Part shown: piece by piece, positions 6,853 to 13,755 of the stretch
Layout of the letters: every line of letters begins with the position of its first letter
Numbering within the stretch: position 1 is the first letter of the stretch
Source: JAAXTT01 sp964530215
Lineage (GTDB): Bacteria; Bacillota; Desulfotomaculia; Desulfotomaculales; Desulfocucumaceae
Length of the DNA: 13,904 nucleotides
Direction of reading: 5' to 3'
Assembly: GCA_964530215.1 (NCBI GenBank)
Contig: CAZHAJ010000037.1
Span: 1-13,904, forward strand
Position numbers and translations under genes: made by a program
Notes under the pieces: generated by a model
The model's database searches: none
The model's input: the letters and a program-made list of their open reading frames with translations, nothing else
What the model was told of the DNA's origin: nothing

Positions 6853-7515
6853 TTAGCCGGATCTTTTAAGCATTTTTGCTGACCAGTGGATCGGCTTTAA
6901 ATCATCCGGCAAATGATGACAGTCATTTAACAGTGTCACTGTCCCACTGTCCCAGTCTTGGAACTCCAGTATGTTTAATGAAGCATTGTCCTGCCTTATT
7001 TTCCAGTATTTATTAAGATCCATGTGAAGTATTGTACCAATCAACGCTTTTACGGTACCGCCATGACAAACCACCACAACATTTTCTCCCATATGCCTTT
7101 CCACAATATTTCTCACCACCGGCACAATCCTGTTCACCAGTTGTGATAATTTTTCTCCTCCAGGGGTACTGTTCTCCATGGGGTTTTTCCACCATTTAGC
7201 TATGAGCTCACCATGATTTACCTTAATTTCATTGTACGTTAAACCTTCCCACTGACCAAAGTTGATTTCCCTTAATGCTGACTCCTTAATAACCTCAAGG
7301 CCATGTGGTTTAGCAATTTGATCCGCAGTTTCCACAGCCCTAACCAAGTCACTGCTATATACGGATTTTATATTTTCGGAAGAAAGACGGCACGATAAAG
7401 CCATAGCTTGTTCCAGTCCCTTTTCCGATAAAGGAATATCCCTATGGCCCTGAAACCTCATTGCTTTATTCCACTGGGTTTCCCCATGCCTTATCAAATA
7501 AATCCTGCAAATCAA
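6853..7515 (-). CDS. cobC: Histidine phosphatase, probable alpha-ribazole phosphatase CobC
   Basis: Phosphoglycerate mutase-like phosphatase. In a cobalamin operon the expected reaction is removal of the 5'-phosphate from alpha-ribazole-phosphate or adenosylcobalamin-5'-phosphate. The 220-residue product has the family LIRHGETQWN motif with nucleophile H10, R9 in place, acidic residue E83 in REINFGQWEG, and the second catalytic histidine H151 in VVVVCHGGTVKALI. The start is TTG at 7515, because a perfect GGAGG lies 8 nt upstream; an in-frame ATG at 7530 would place that GGAGG inside the gene. A gap of 120 nt without recognised features separates it from cobS. PhoE/GpmB-like general phosphatases have the same fold, so the substrate is assigned from context. 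Confidence 0.85.
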   Translation of the reverse strand: MICRIYLIRHGETQWNKAMRFQGHRDIPLSEKGLEQAMALSCRLSSENIKSVYSSDLVRAVETADQIAKPHGLEVIKESALREINFGQWEGLTYNEIKVNHGELIAKWWKNPMENSTPGGEKLSQLVNRIVPVVRNIVERHMGENVVVVCHGGTVKALIGTILHMDLNKYWKIRQDNASLNILEFQDWDSGTVTLLNDCHHLPDDLKPIHWSAKMLKRSG

Positions 7516-7635
7516 AAGAATTACCTCCATTACTTTGGCTTAGCCAGTTCATCCATTAGATATAAACTTACTTACCGCAAAGTATGGCTATTTATCTATT
7601 TGATGAATGTCCTTATTTTCCTGCTGTAATAAGTC

Positions 7636-8400
7636 TCAAAACAATCTGTTAAAAATAACCGGTAAATATTTGTATAACGGCAAATAAACTGCCAAAACAA
7701 AAACCTCTGTCAGCTCATTTAAAGCACCGTAGGTGTCGCCTGTCAATCCCCCCAAAACACTTCTGATATAACTGCAAAACATATGTGCAAAAAGGACTGT
7801 AATAAAAAAGACTATTAATCCGCCGATCCCCCCGCAAAATAATGCTACTGATGCTGTAAATAATGACGCCACAATCAATTCAGATTTTCCGGTGTATTGA
7901 GAAAATAGCTTGCCAATACCTTCATCTCTAGCATAACTAAAAATGCTTAGCGCATAAGTCATTGCCCATCTGCCATAAACTGCCATCATAATTAATGCTG
8001 TAAAACCTGAACCTTTTTGAAAACCGGCCAGAAAAGAGTATTTAATAAGTAATAGGCAAAATACCGCCAAAACACTAAAAGCTCCAACCCTGCTGTCCCT
8101 CATTATTTCCATCTTCTTTTCCTTGGTACTTCCGCCGAATATACCGTCTACAGTATCCATAAAGCCGTCTAGGTGTATACCTCCGGTGAGTAAAACCATA
8201 CTTATCACCAGTACGGCAGATCTTACTGCATCAGGATAGAATGCCCCTGTCAGCCAATCAATGAGCATTAAAAAACCGCCAAGAATTAAACCCACCACCG
8301 GAAAAAACATGCTGGAACGTCCGAACAACCTTTCATCAAAGGTAATACTCTTTGACGGTATTCTAGTCAAGTATTGCAACGCAAACAGAAAACTGTACAT
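7636..8400 (-). CDS. cobS: Adenosylcobinamide-GDP ribazoletransferase (cobalamin synthase)
   Basis: Membrane enzyme that joins AdoCbi-GDP to alpha-ribazole(-phosphate), closing the nucleotide loop. The 254-residue product is strongly hydrophobic with several membrane spans. It has the CobS markers FALQYLTRIP (6-15), the acidic metal/substrate motif HLDGFMDTVDGIFGG (76-90) and MRDSRVGAFSV (100-110). I chose ATG 8400 because family members begin just before the FALQ-LTRIP motif and GGCGGG lies upstream. ATG 8415 is possible and adds five residues. CobS works with CobU (activated substrate) and CobC, both encoded in this operon; CobT, which makes the ribazole phosphate, is not in the window. Confidence 0.95.
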   Translation of the reverse strand: MYSFLFALQYLTRIPSKSITFDERLFGRSSMFFPVVGLILGGFLMLIDWLTGAFYPDAVRSAVLVISMVLLTGGIHLDGFMDTVDGIFGGSTKEKKMEIMRDSRVGAFSVLAVFCLLLIKYSFLAGFQKGSGFTALIMMAVYGRWAMTYALSIFSYARDEGIGKLFSQYTGKSELIVASLFTASVALFCGGIGGLIVFFITVLFAHMFCSYIRSVLGGLTGDTYGALNELTEVFVLAVYLPLYKYLPVIFNRLF

Positions 8401-8433
8401 AAAAATTCCCGCCATCCACCGCTATTTTAAGAA

Positions 8434-9819
8434 TTATAAACCCAATCTTTTTTTACGATATTCTATACAGGAATCTACAAACCTGGCAGCTTGCTGCCTA
8501 CAACCACAAAAATGAAGATGCAGATATGAAGCCAGTAAATTTCCGGAGACATACCCGTCAAGTCTTGGTTCATCCCCTTGTCTATTTAGCGTAAATGCAT
8601 AATCATCTCCATTTAACTCTTCTAGAATTGAATAGTGAAACTCGTGACCCTTAATAATTTCTCCTGAACGCACCAGTAAATTATCCCTTCTGGATATAGC
8701 AGACACATAACCAAGACCCGCTCTTTTTTTTAACATTACTGTCCTGCTGGGAATAACACCCACCATAGAATGTTCTCTGCCTTGCAGATCAACTATCGCC
8801 TCAGACAGAAGCATCATGCCTCCACATTCGGCATAAATAGGCATTCCATCAAGAAAACCTGTTTTTACTCCCTCCAGAAATTGACGGTTTTTTGAAATTT
8901 CACCCGCAAATATTTCCGGAAACCCACCTCCTACATAAAGACCATCCAGGTGTTGGGGAAAGGAGTCTCTAATGGCTGAACAACTGATAATTCTGGCACC
9001 TAAAGAAATAAGAAGGTCAAGGCCGTCTTGGTAGTAAAAATTAAAAGCATCATCTATAACTACTCCCAAATTAAACTCTGAGTTAACGTTAATATCGGAA
9101 AATATTTCTGACTTCACATGTTTTGCCGGGGGTGCAGATTTTGCAAGCTCAATTATACCGTCAATATCGATACTGCGACTTATATTCACAGCCATTAGAT
9201 CCAAAAGTTCCCCTAAATTATCTTTTTCCAGGCTTGGGATTAATCCCAAATGTCTTTCCGGAAGCTCCATACAACGATCAAACTCTATTCTACCCAATAC
9301 CGGTACCGAAGTGGAAGACTCAATAGCTTGCTTAAGTAGTTTGAAATGCCTGTGGGAACCTACCCGATTAAGAATTAATCCACCCAATTTTATCCTGGAA
9401 TCAAAATTTTTAAATCCCGTTACCACCGCTGCGGCACTTCGTGACATTGAACGCACATCCATAATAAGCACCACTGGAGCCTCCAGAAGACGAGCTATAT
9501 GAGAGGTAGAACCCTCATCTCCGGCCCCTCTGCCGTCAAATAGACCCATAACCCCTTCCACCACAGAGATGTCAGCATCCATTGCCGATCTGTAAAACAG
9601 CTCCTTAACTCCCTTTTCACCCACCATCCAGACATCCAAATTTCTACTGCACATACCTGTGGCTGCAGAATGGTAACCAGGATCTATGTAATCAGGCCCC
9701 ACTTTAAAAGGTTGAACATTATAACCTGTTTGAGTCAATGCCCTCATCAAGGCAGTGGCCAGCATTGTTTTTCCAACACCGCTATGAGTACCGGCTATTA
9801 CCACTCTTGGAATATGCAT
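8434..9819 (-). CDS. cbiA: Cobyrinate a,c-diamide synthase
   Basis: ATP- and glutamine-dependent amidation of the a and c side chains of cobyrinic acid (CbiA of the anaerobic route; CobB in aerobes). The 461-residue product has the N-terminal dethiobiotin-synthetase-like domain with P-loop GTHSGVGKT (10-18), KVGPDYIDPGYH (39-50) and VEGVMGLFDG (87-96). The C-terminal class I glutamine amidotransferase domain has nucleophile C332 in YAECGGMM, GHEFHYS (391-397) and H434 in SYLHLHF. ATG 9819 follows GTAGGTGAT at good spacing. The CbiA name is preferred because the organism looks anaerobic, which is inference. It lies 52 nt after cbiB and is followed by cobS after 33 nt. It is a paralogue of cobQ in the same operon. 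Confidence 0.95.
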   Translation of the reverse strand: MHIPRVVIAGTHSGVGKTMLATALMRALTQTGYNVQPFKVGPDYIDPGYHSAATGMCSRNLDVWMVGEKGVKELFYRSAMDADISVVEGVMGLFDGRGAGDEGSTSHIARLLEAPVVLIMDVRSMSRSAAAVVTGFKNFDSRIKLGGLILNRVGSHRHFKLLKQAIESSTSVPVLGRIEFDRCMELPERHLGLIPSLEKDNLGELLDLMAVNISRSIDIDGIIELAKSAPPAKHVKSEIFSDINVNSEFNLGVVIDDAFNFYYQDGLDLLISLGARIISCSAIRDSFPQHLDGLYVGGGFPEIFAGEISKNRQFLEGVKTGFLDGMPIYAECGGMMLLSEAIVDLQGREHSMVGVIPSRTVMLKKRAGLGYVSAISRRDNLLVRSGEIIKGHEFHYSILEELNGDDYAFTLNRQGDEPRLDGYVSGNLLASYLHLHFCGCRQQAARFVDSCIEYRKKRLGL

Positions 9820-9871
9820 ACTATCACCTACTCAGTAACCTAGAATAGTCCCTATGGGATATTTTAGTACC

Positions 9872-10834
9872 TTAAGGAGTGACAAAACTAAAATATATGT
9901 AGTATATGATAACCCCCAGTGCCACAAATAAAGCAGAACTTATATACATTAGGGAAATTGTTTGACTGATATGCCCAGGTTGTAAAGGGACATCATCATT
10001 ACCTATATACGGCCTTAAAGACCAATTACCCTGGTAGCAATTATTGCCCCCCAGACGGACACCCAATGAGCCGGCAACAACTGCTTCAGGTATTCCGCTG
10101 TTGGGACTGGGATGTTTTCTATAGTCCCGTAACACCACGATAACGATATTATATATATTCTTCCCTTTAATCGCCGCAGCTGCCAATAACAATAAGCCGC
10201 CTATTCTGGCGGGAAAATAATTTGCCAAATCATCTAATCGGGCAGAGAATCGACCAAAGTAATGATACTTATCATTTTTATAGCCCACCATGGAATCCAA
10301 GGTATTAACAGCCTTGTAAGCCATTGCCATTGGGGCTCCCCCTAAAAAAGCATAAAACATTGGTGCGATAACCCCATCTACAGTATTCTCAGCCACTGTT
10401 TCCACTGTACCCCTGGTTATCTCTCGGCTATTCATATCACAGGTATCTCTTCCCACTATATGACCCAACATCTCCCTGGCATTTTCCAAATTATTATTTC
10501 TTAAAGGCATCAATACTGCTTGAGCCGCCCTAGCTAATCCCCTGGCCGCAAAAGTTGTGGACAACAACCAAATTTCAACAGCCACTGCCAGCCATGGGTG
10601 GATGTTTTTTAAAAGCAGCAGCAAGCCAAAAGTACTACAGTACACACATATTACCACCGATATTGCCATGAAAGCTCCTCCGGTCAGCCCCCACAATTTA
10701 ACCGGAGAATAAACATACTTTTCCAAAACAGAAATAAATTTTCCTATTAAGACCACCGGGTGAGGAATCTTTGGTGGATCTCCAACTATTAAGTCCAGCA
10801 AAAAAGCAACAGTCACTAAAATCGGCACCGCCAT
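9872..10834 (-). CDS. cbiB: Adenosylcobinamide-phosphate synthase CbiB
   Basis: Membrane enzyme that attaches (R)-1-amino-2-propanol phosphate (or ethanolamine phosphate) to adenosylcobyric acid. The 320-residue product has multiple membrane segments and the family landmarks LLDLIVGDPPKIPHPV (12-27), ARGLARAAQAV (97-107), VGRDT (127-131), ETVAENTVDGVIAPMFYAFLGG (145-166), AYKAVNTLDSMVGYKN (172-187) and FSARLDDLANYFPARI (196-211). The start is ATG 10834, which overlaps the cobQ stop as TGATG and has AAGGA 8 nt upstream; an ATG three codons earlier has no spacing for that site. The overlap points to translational coupling with cobQ. The aminopropanol phosphate supplier (CobD) is not in the window. 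Confidence 0.96.
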   Translation of the reverse strand: MAVPILVTVAFLLDLIVGDPPKIPHPVVLIGKFISVLEKYVYSPVKLWGLTGGAFMAISVVICVYCSTFGLLLLLKNIHPWLAVAVEIWLLSTTFAARGLARAAQAVLMPLRNNNLENAREMLGHIVGRDTCDMNSREITRGTVETVAENTVDGVIAPMFYAFLGGAPMAMAYKAVNTLDSMVGYKNDKYHYFGRFSARLDDLANYFPARIGGLLLLAAAAIKGKNIYNIVIVVLRDYRKHPSPNSGIPEAVVAGSLGVRLGGNNCYQGNWSLRPYIGNDDVPLQPGHISQTISLMYISSALFVALGVIIYYIYFSFVTP

Positions 10835-12387
10835 CAGCAACATCCTTTTTTTGCAGACAAACCCAACAGATTATATATTTTGCCCATATCAAGACTACCC
10901 CTAACAACCTCAGCCAATCGGTCATAATCCCTTTGCCTTTGTTCCCAAGCTGAAAGAGATTGGGTATTCTCCAAAGGGCTTAATCCTTTTTTTATCCTTA
11001 ATGTATCAATTAAAGATCTGCGAAATGCGGTACAATCAAAAACACCGTGTATATACGTCCCCCAAACACTTCCATCATTATTGGACGCACCCTCACTGGT
11101 ACTCCCAACTTTTCCGAAGCGGTGAGTGATCTCGAAAACAGGGGATATCCCAATCCCTGCTGCCGTTCTGCCCATATGGATTTCATAACCGGTAACCTCA
11201 AGACCTTTGCTTCTCTTAAGATTTTCTGCGGAACCATAGGCCACCGCTTTTACTTGGGTGGTTACTTTCTCCTTCTCAAAGGTTGTAATCACATCCAGTA
11301 ACCCCAGACCATCAATTGAACACATATTTGATTCACTTCCCAGCGGGTCATGGAGCTCCCTTCCTAGCATCTGAAAACCTCCACAGATACCCATTACCAT
11401 TGCACCGGAATTTTTAGCCCTTATTATTTCATCGGCTATTCCGCTCCTTTTTAAATAAGCCAAATCCTCAATGGTATTTTTACTGCCGGGAATAATTACT
11501 AAGTCAGGACTTCCCAACGGTGTACCCTTACCCACATATCTGATATTTACATCCATCTCATCTTCCAAAGGATCAAAATCAGTAAAGTTAGCAATATGAG
11601 GAAGATGTATTATTGCTATTTCGATGGCCCGTTCATTCCTTGTATCGATTAAGGCGGGAAGTTTTTCAGGAATTGTATCCTCCTCCTGAATTCGAAACCC
11701 CTGAAAGTAAGGGACCACCCCTATAACAGGCAACCCGGTTTTATTTTCAATAAAATCTATAGCCGGCTGGAACAGTGAGAGATCCCCTCTAAATTTATTA
11801 ATTATAATACCGGTTACTCTTTCTCTATCCTCCGGCTGCAGCAGTTCCAAGGTACCCACAATAGCTGCCAAAGCACCGCCTTTATCAATATCACAGACCA
11901 GCAGAACCGGAGCTTCAGCTTCTCTGGCTACTTTCATATTTACAATTTCGGTAGCCTGCAAATTAACCTCTGCCGGACTGCCTGCACCCTCAATAACCAC
12001 CAGGTCATTATTGCTTTTTAATCTTTGTAAAGATTTGCATATAGTATCCCAAACTACACCGGCATAGTTGTTATGATAATCCCATGCAGAGTAATTCCCC
12101 ATGGGTTTACCCAACACTATAATCTGAGAAGATGCTTCTGCAGTGGGTTTCAACAGCACCGGGTTCATATCCACCTCCGGATCCCTTCCTGCAGCCTCTG
12201 CCTGTACCACCTGTGCTCTGCCCATCTCTCCGCCTTCTCTGGTTACAAAGGAATTCAGTGCCATATTCTGAGACTTAAAAGGAGCCACTCTATACCCGTC
12301 ACGATAGAAAATCCTGCATAATGCTGCCACCAAGACACTTTTCCCCACATGAGAGGCTGTTCCCTGAATCATTAAAGTCTTTGCCAT
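10834..12387 (-). CDS. cobQ: Cobyric acid synthase
   Basis: Glutamine- and ATP-dependent amidation of the b, d, e and g side chains of adenosylcobyrinate a,c-diamide (CobQ, also called CbiP). The 517-residue product is full length. The N-terminal domain has the P-loop GTASHVGKS (9-17), the substrate region APFKSQNMALNSFVT (35-49), EGAGSPAEVNL (133-143) and CDIDKGG (165-171). The C-terminal glutamine amidotransferase domain has IIPGSKNT (298-305), nucleophile C335 in GICGGFQMLG, GYEIHMGRT (400-408) and H447 in GTYIHGVFD. A GTG-initiated frame begins three codons earlier, but AGGTGG lies 5 nt before ATG 12387, which fixes the start. Its stop overlaps the cbiB start. Confidence 0.97.
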   Translation of the reverse strand: MAKTLMIQGTASHVGKSVLVAALCRIFYRDGYRVAPFKSQNMALNSFVTREGGEMGRAQVVQAEAAGRDPEVDMNPVLLKPTAEASSQIIVLGKPMGNYSAWDYHNNYAGVVWDTICKSLQRLKSNNDLVVIEGAGSPAEVNLQATEIVNMKVAREAEAPVLLVCDIDKGGALAAIVGTLELLQPEDRERVTGIIINKFRGDLSLFQPAIDFIENKTGLPVIGVVPYFQGFRIQEEDTIPEKLPALIDTRNERAIEIAIIHLPHIANFTDFDPLEDEMDVNIRYVGKGTPLGSPDLVIIPGSKNTIEDLAYLKRSGIADEIIRAKNSGAMVMGICGGFQMLGRELHDPLGSESNMCSIDGLGLLDVITTFEKEKVTTQVKAVAYGSAENLKRSKGLEVTGYEIHMGRTAAGIGISPVFEITHRFGKVGSTSEGASNNDGSVWGTYIHGVFDCTAFRRSLIDTLRIKKGLSPLENTQSLSAWEQRQRDYDRLAEVVRGSLDMGKIYNLLGLSAKKGCC

Positions 12388-12408
12388 TATTACCACCTAT
12401 CTTTTCAG

Positions 12409-12993
12409 CTAGCTTATAAAATTTTTATTTACTGCCAACGACTTAATTTCCACCGCCAATCCGGCCACAACCAGATACACTTCATCCGCTTTCGATGCTA
12501 TAAGCCTATTGGCTTTTCCGGAAACATCCCTGAAAGCCCGTCCCGCAGGATAAGGAGGAACAACCCCCATACCCACTTCATTGGAGACTATCAATATATC
12601 TGCTTTGGCATTGACTATAGCACCTGCTAACTCTTCAACTTTATGCATAATATATTCTTCTTTTTCTTGCTGGGGTGTTGATTGTGAAAAAGCATCATTG
12701 TCCAAAAAGATATTAGTTAACCATCCGGTGAGACAATCAATTAAAATTATACCCGACTTTTGTCCCAGTTCGTTTATTCTTTGGGACAGATTAAGGGGCT
12801 CCTCCACCGTATCCCACTTAGCAGGTCTTCTGCTACGGTGAATATTTACCCGACGGGCAAATTCATCATCAAACGCCTTAAGGGTAGCAATATAGGTTAC
12901 TGAGTCACTCATATCAACTGCCATCTGTTCGGCAAACTCGCTCTTGCCACTACGAGTTCCACCCAACACTAAAATTGTTCTCTTTATATTCAT
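12409..12993 (-). CDS. cobU: Adenosylcobinamide kinase / adenosylcobinamide-phosphate guanylyltransferase
   Basis: Bifunctional enzyme that phosphorylates adenosylcobinamide and then transfers GMP to give AdoCbi-GDP, the activated acceptor for CobS. The 194-residue product is standard length. It shows the P-loop GGTRSGKS (11-18), a histidine-arginine stretch RVNIHRSRRPAKWDTVEEP (48-66) in which H52 matches the guanylylated histidine region of CobU, LIDCLTGWLTN (84-94) and the hallmark VSNEVGMGVVPPYPAGRAFRD (136-156). The open frame extends 6 codons upstream, but GGAG 6 nt before ATG 12993 fixes the start inside it. It is the first cobalamin gene in transcription order; cobQ follows after 21 nt. 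A structured leader precedes it. Confidence 0.96.
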   Translation of the reverse strand: MNIKRTILVLGGTRSGKSEFAEQMAVDMSDSVTYIATLKAFDDEFARRVNIHRSRRPAKWDTVEEPLNLSQRINELGQKSGIILIDCLTGWLTNIFLDNDAFSQSTPQQEKEEYIMHKVEELAGAIVNAKADILIVSNEVGMGVVPPYPAGRAFRDVSGKANRLIASKADEVYLVVAGLAVEIKSLAVNKNFIS

Positions 12994-13026
12994 CTTTTTC
13001 TCCATAAACATACTGATAATAATAGC

Positions 13027-13053
13027 AACTCCCCGGACAAAGACCGGGGAGTT
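13027..13053 (-). other. Strong hairpin in the cobU leader (possible terminator or attenuator)
   Basis: A perfect 10-bp inverted repeat (AACTCCCCGG / CCGGGGAGTT) with a 7-nt loop lies 34 nt before the cobU start and 67 nt after the DUF3842 stop. In the minus-strand direction it is followed by GCTATTATTATC, only a weak T-rich stretch. It could act as a partial terminator for DUF3842, an attenuator for the cob genes, or an RNA-stabilising or processing site. The base-pairing is certain, the role is not. Confidence 0.6.
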
Positions 13054-13057
13054 ATCC

Positions 13058-13100
13058 CTGCAAAAGCCCTCTATAAAACAAGGGGCTTACGCCCTAGCAG
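13058..13100 (-). promoter_or_regulatory. Leader segment with mutually exclusive pairings upstream of cobU
   Basis: On the minus strand this segment is bounded by CTGC / GCAG (13100-13097 with 13061-13058). Inside, GGGC-GTAA-GCCC (13094-13083) can form a GNRA tetraloop hairpin. The same GCCC can instead join a 6-bp AAGCCC / GGGCTT stem (13088-13083 with 13069-13064). The two cannot coexist. The strong hairpin at 13027-13053 follows directly. The arrangement resembles a small switch, but no known riboswitch consensus, including the B12 box, is seen. Confidence 0.3.
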
Positions 13101-13119
13101 TATCCTGAAGCATTAAAGC

Positions 13120-13533
13120 TTACTCCTTGGCACAAAGAATTTTAACCCTGCCCACCAGCTCTTCAATTAGATGAGGCAATGGTTCCGATTTGGTACCAAC
13201 CAATTCTACCGGTCCACGTATCAAAGGTATCAAAACTTTATTAGCGGAACTGGAACTAACGGCTGTGGCCATAGAAGGAGTCATTTCTCCCAACATGGAA
13301 TTGGGAAACATAATGCTTATAGGCCCCAAAATCAAATCCACTTTAGAAGCGTTATGTACAACCGCATTTTCCCCGGTAGCACCCTCGTTTGCTCCTGCCT
13401 TAAGCATCATGGATGTGGCTAACGCATTAGTTCCCAAAGCCAGTATTTCGACTTCGGGGAGTTCCCTTCTTACTTTTTCTACGATATGCTTTCCGATTCC
13501 TCCACCTTGACCATCTATAACTGCAATTTTCAT
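13120..13533 (-). CDS. DUF3842 protein, Rossmann-like, unknown function
   Basis: The 137-residue product is recognised as DUF3842. It opens with MKIAVIDGQGGGIGKHIVEK, whose GQGGGIG loop (8-14) after a beta strand is typical of nucleotide-binding Rossmann folds. It continues with LALGTNALATSMMLKAGAN (31-49), GENAVVHNA (54-62), DLILGPISIMFPNSMLGEMTP (66-86) and SSSANKVLIPL (94-104). There are no membrane segments. The start is ATG 13533 with GGTGAT 7 nt upstream; a GTG four codons earlier is less likely. No activity is known to me. Its position directly before cobU, and the many conserved Ser/Asn/Gly positions, suggest binding of a nucleotide or small ligand, possibly with a role near corrinoid metabolism. 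That link is inference from context only. Confidence 0.85.
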   Translation of the reverse strand: MKIAVIDGQGGGIGKHIVEKVRRELPEVEILALGTNALATSMMLKAGANEGATGENAVVHNASKVDLILGPISIMFPNSMLGEMTPSMATAVSSSSANKVLIPLIRGPVELVGTKSEPLPHLIEELVGRVKILCAKE

Positions 13534-13554
13534 ATAATATATCACCGTCCATAT

Positions 13555-13563
13555 ATTATATCA
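13555..13563 (-). promoter_or_regulatory. Extended -10 promoter for DUF3842
   Basis: The minus strand reads TGA TATAAT, again a perfect extended -10, 22 nt upstream of ATG 13533. No strong -35 is visible: the T-tract of the preceding terminator occupies that space. The start of transcription would be near 13548, leaving only about 15 nt of leader, just enough for the GGTGAT ribosome binding site. Confidence 0.5.
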
Positions 13564-13577
13564 CAAAAAACACATTT

Positions 13578-13605
13578 AAAAAGAGCAGGCTGATAACACC
13601 TGCTC
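13578..13605 (-). terminator. Rho-independent terminator of the upstream minus-strand unit
   Basis: On the minus strand GAGCAGG and CCTGCTC form a perfect 7-bp stem with a 9-nt loop (13605-13583), followed at once by TTTTT (13582-13578). This is a textbook intrinsic terminator for the gene ending at 13756. It separates that gene from the DUF3842-cob unit. Confidence 0.85.
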
Positions 13606-13665
13606 AATTACGTCGTACTATAAAAATGCCATGAACAGTAAATGTTTTTGGTCGAAGTCCACACA

Positions 13666-13737
13666 TTTTACACAATAGCTGTCACATATTGCTACATTTT
13701 ACCATTATCCCCAGTCTGTGTATATCCTTGTGGATAA
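13666..13737. promoter_or_regulatory. Cluster of DnaA-box-like 9-mers
   Basis: One perfect DnaA box (TGTGGATAA, reverse complement of TTATCCACA) lies at 13729-13737. Three near matches (8 of 9 to TTATNCACA in either orientation) lie at 13666-13674 (TTTTACACA), 13705-13713 (TTATCCCCA) and 13717-13725 (TGTGTATAT). A 9-mer ACATTTTAC is also repeated at 13663 and 13694, spaced 31 bp, with CAATA / TATTG arms between. The stretch 13606-13755 holds no gene that I can support. Confidence 0.4.
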
Positions 13738-13755
13738 ATCGTTGTTTTACTGATT

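Noticed and set aside
7516..7530. ATG 7530 as the start of cobC
   Set aside because: The perfect GGAGG (7528-7524) would then be within the coding region. It is 8 nt before TTG 7515, which also puts the RHG motif at the usual distance from the N-terminus.
12994..13011. Longer cobU start at 13011
   Set aside because: The GGAG at 13003-13000 lies inside that extension and is correctly spaced for ATG 12993.
13027..13053. Classical rho-independent terminator after DUF3842
   Set aside because: The stem is strong, but the following bases on the minus strand (GCTATTATTATC) are not a T-tract. It is kept as a hairpin of uncertain role.
12994..13119. Cobalamin riboswitch in front of cobU
   Set aside because: No B12 box or the surrounding conserved core was found on the minus strand in this leader, and the segment is short for that class. 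The pairings seen are reported as an unnamed structure instead.
13190..13510. Plus-strand open frame of about 106 codons opposite DUF3842, and similar plus-strand frames opposite mreB, the PBP, cobS and cobQ
   Set aside because: They lie antisense to well-supported genes, lack ribosome binding sites or recognisable motifs, and are explained by codon composition of the real genes.
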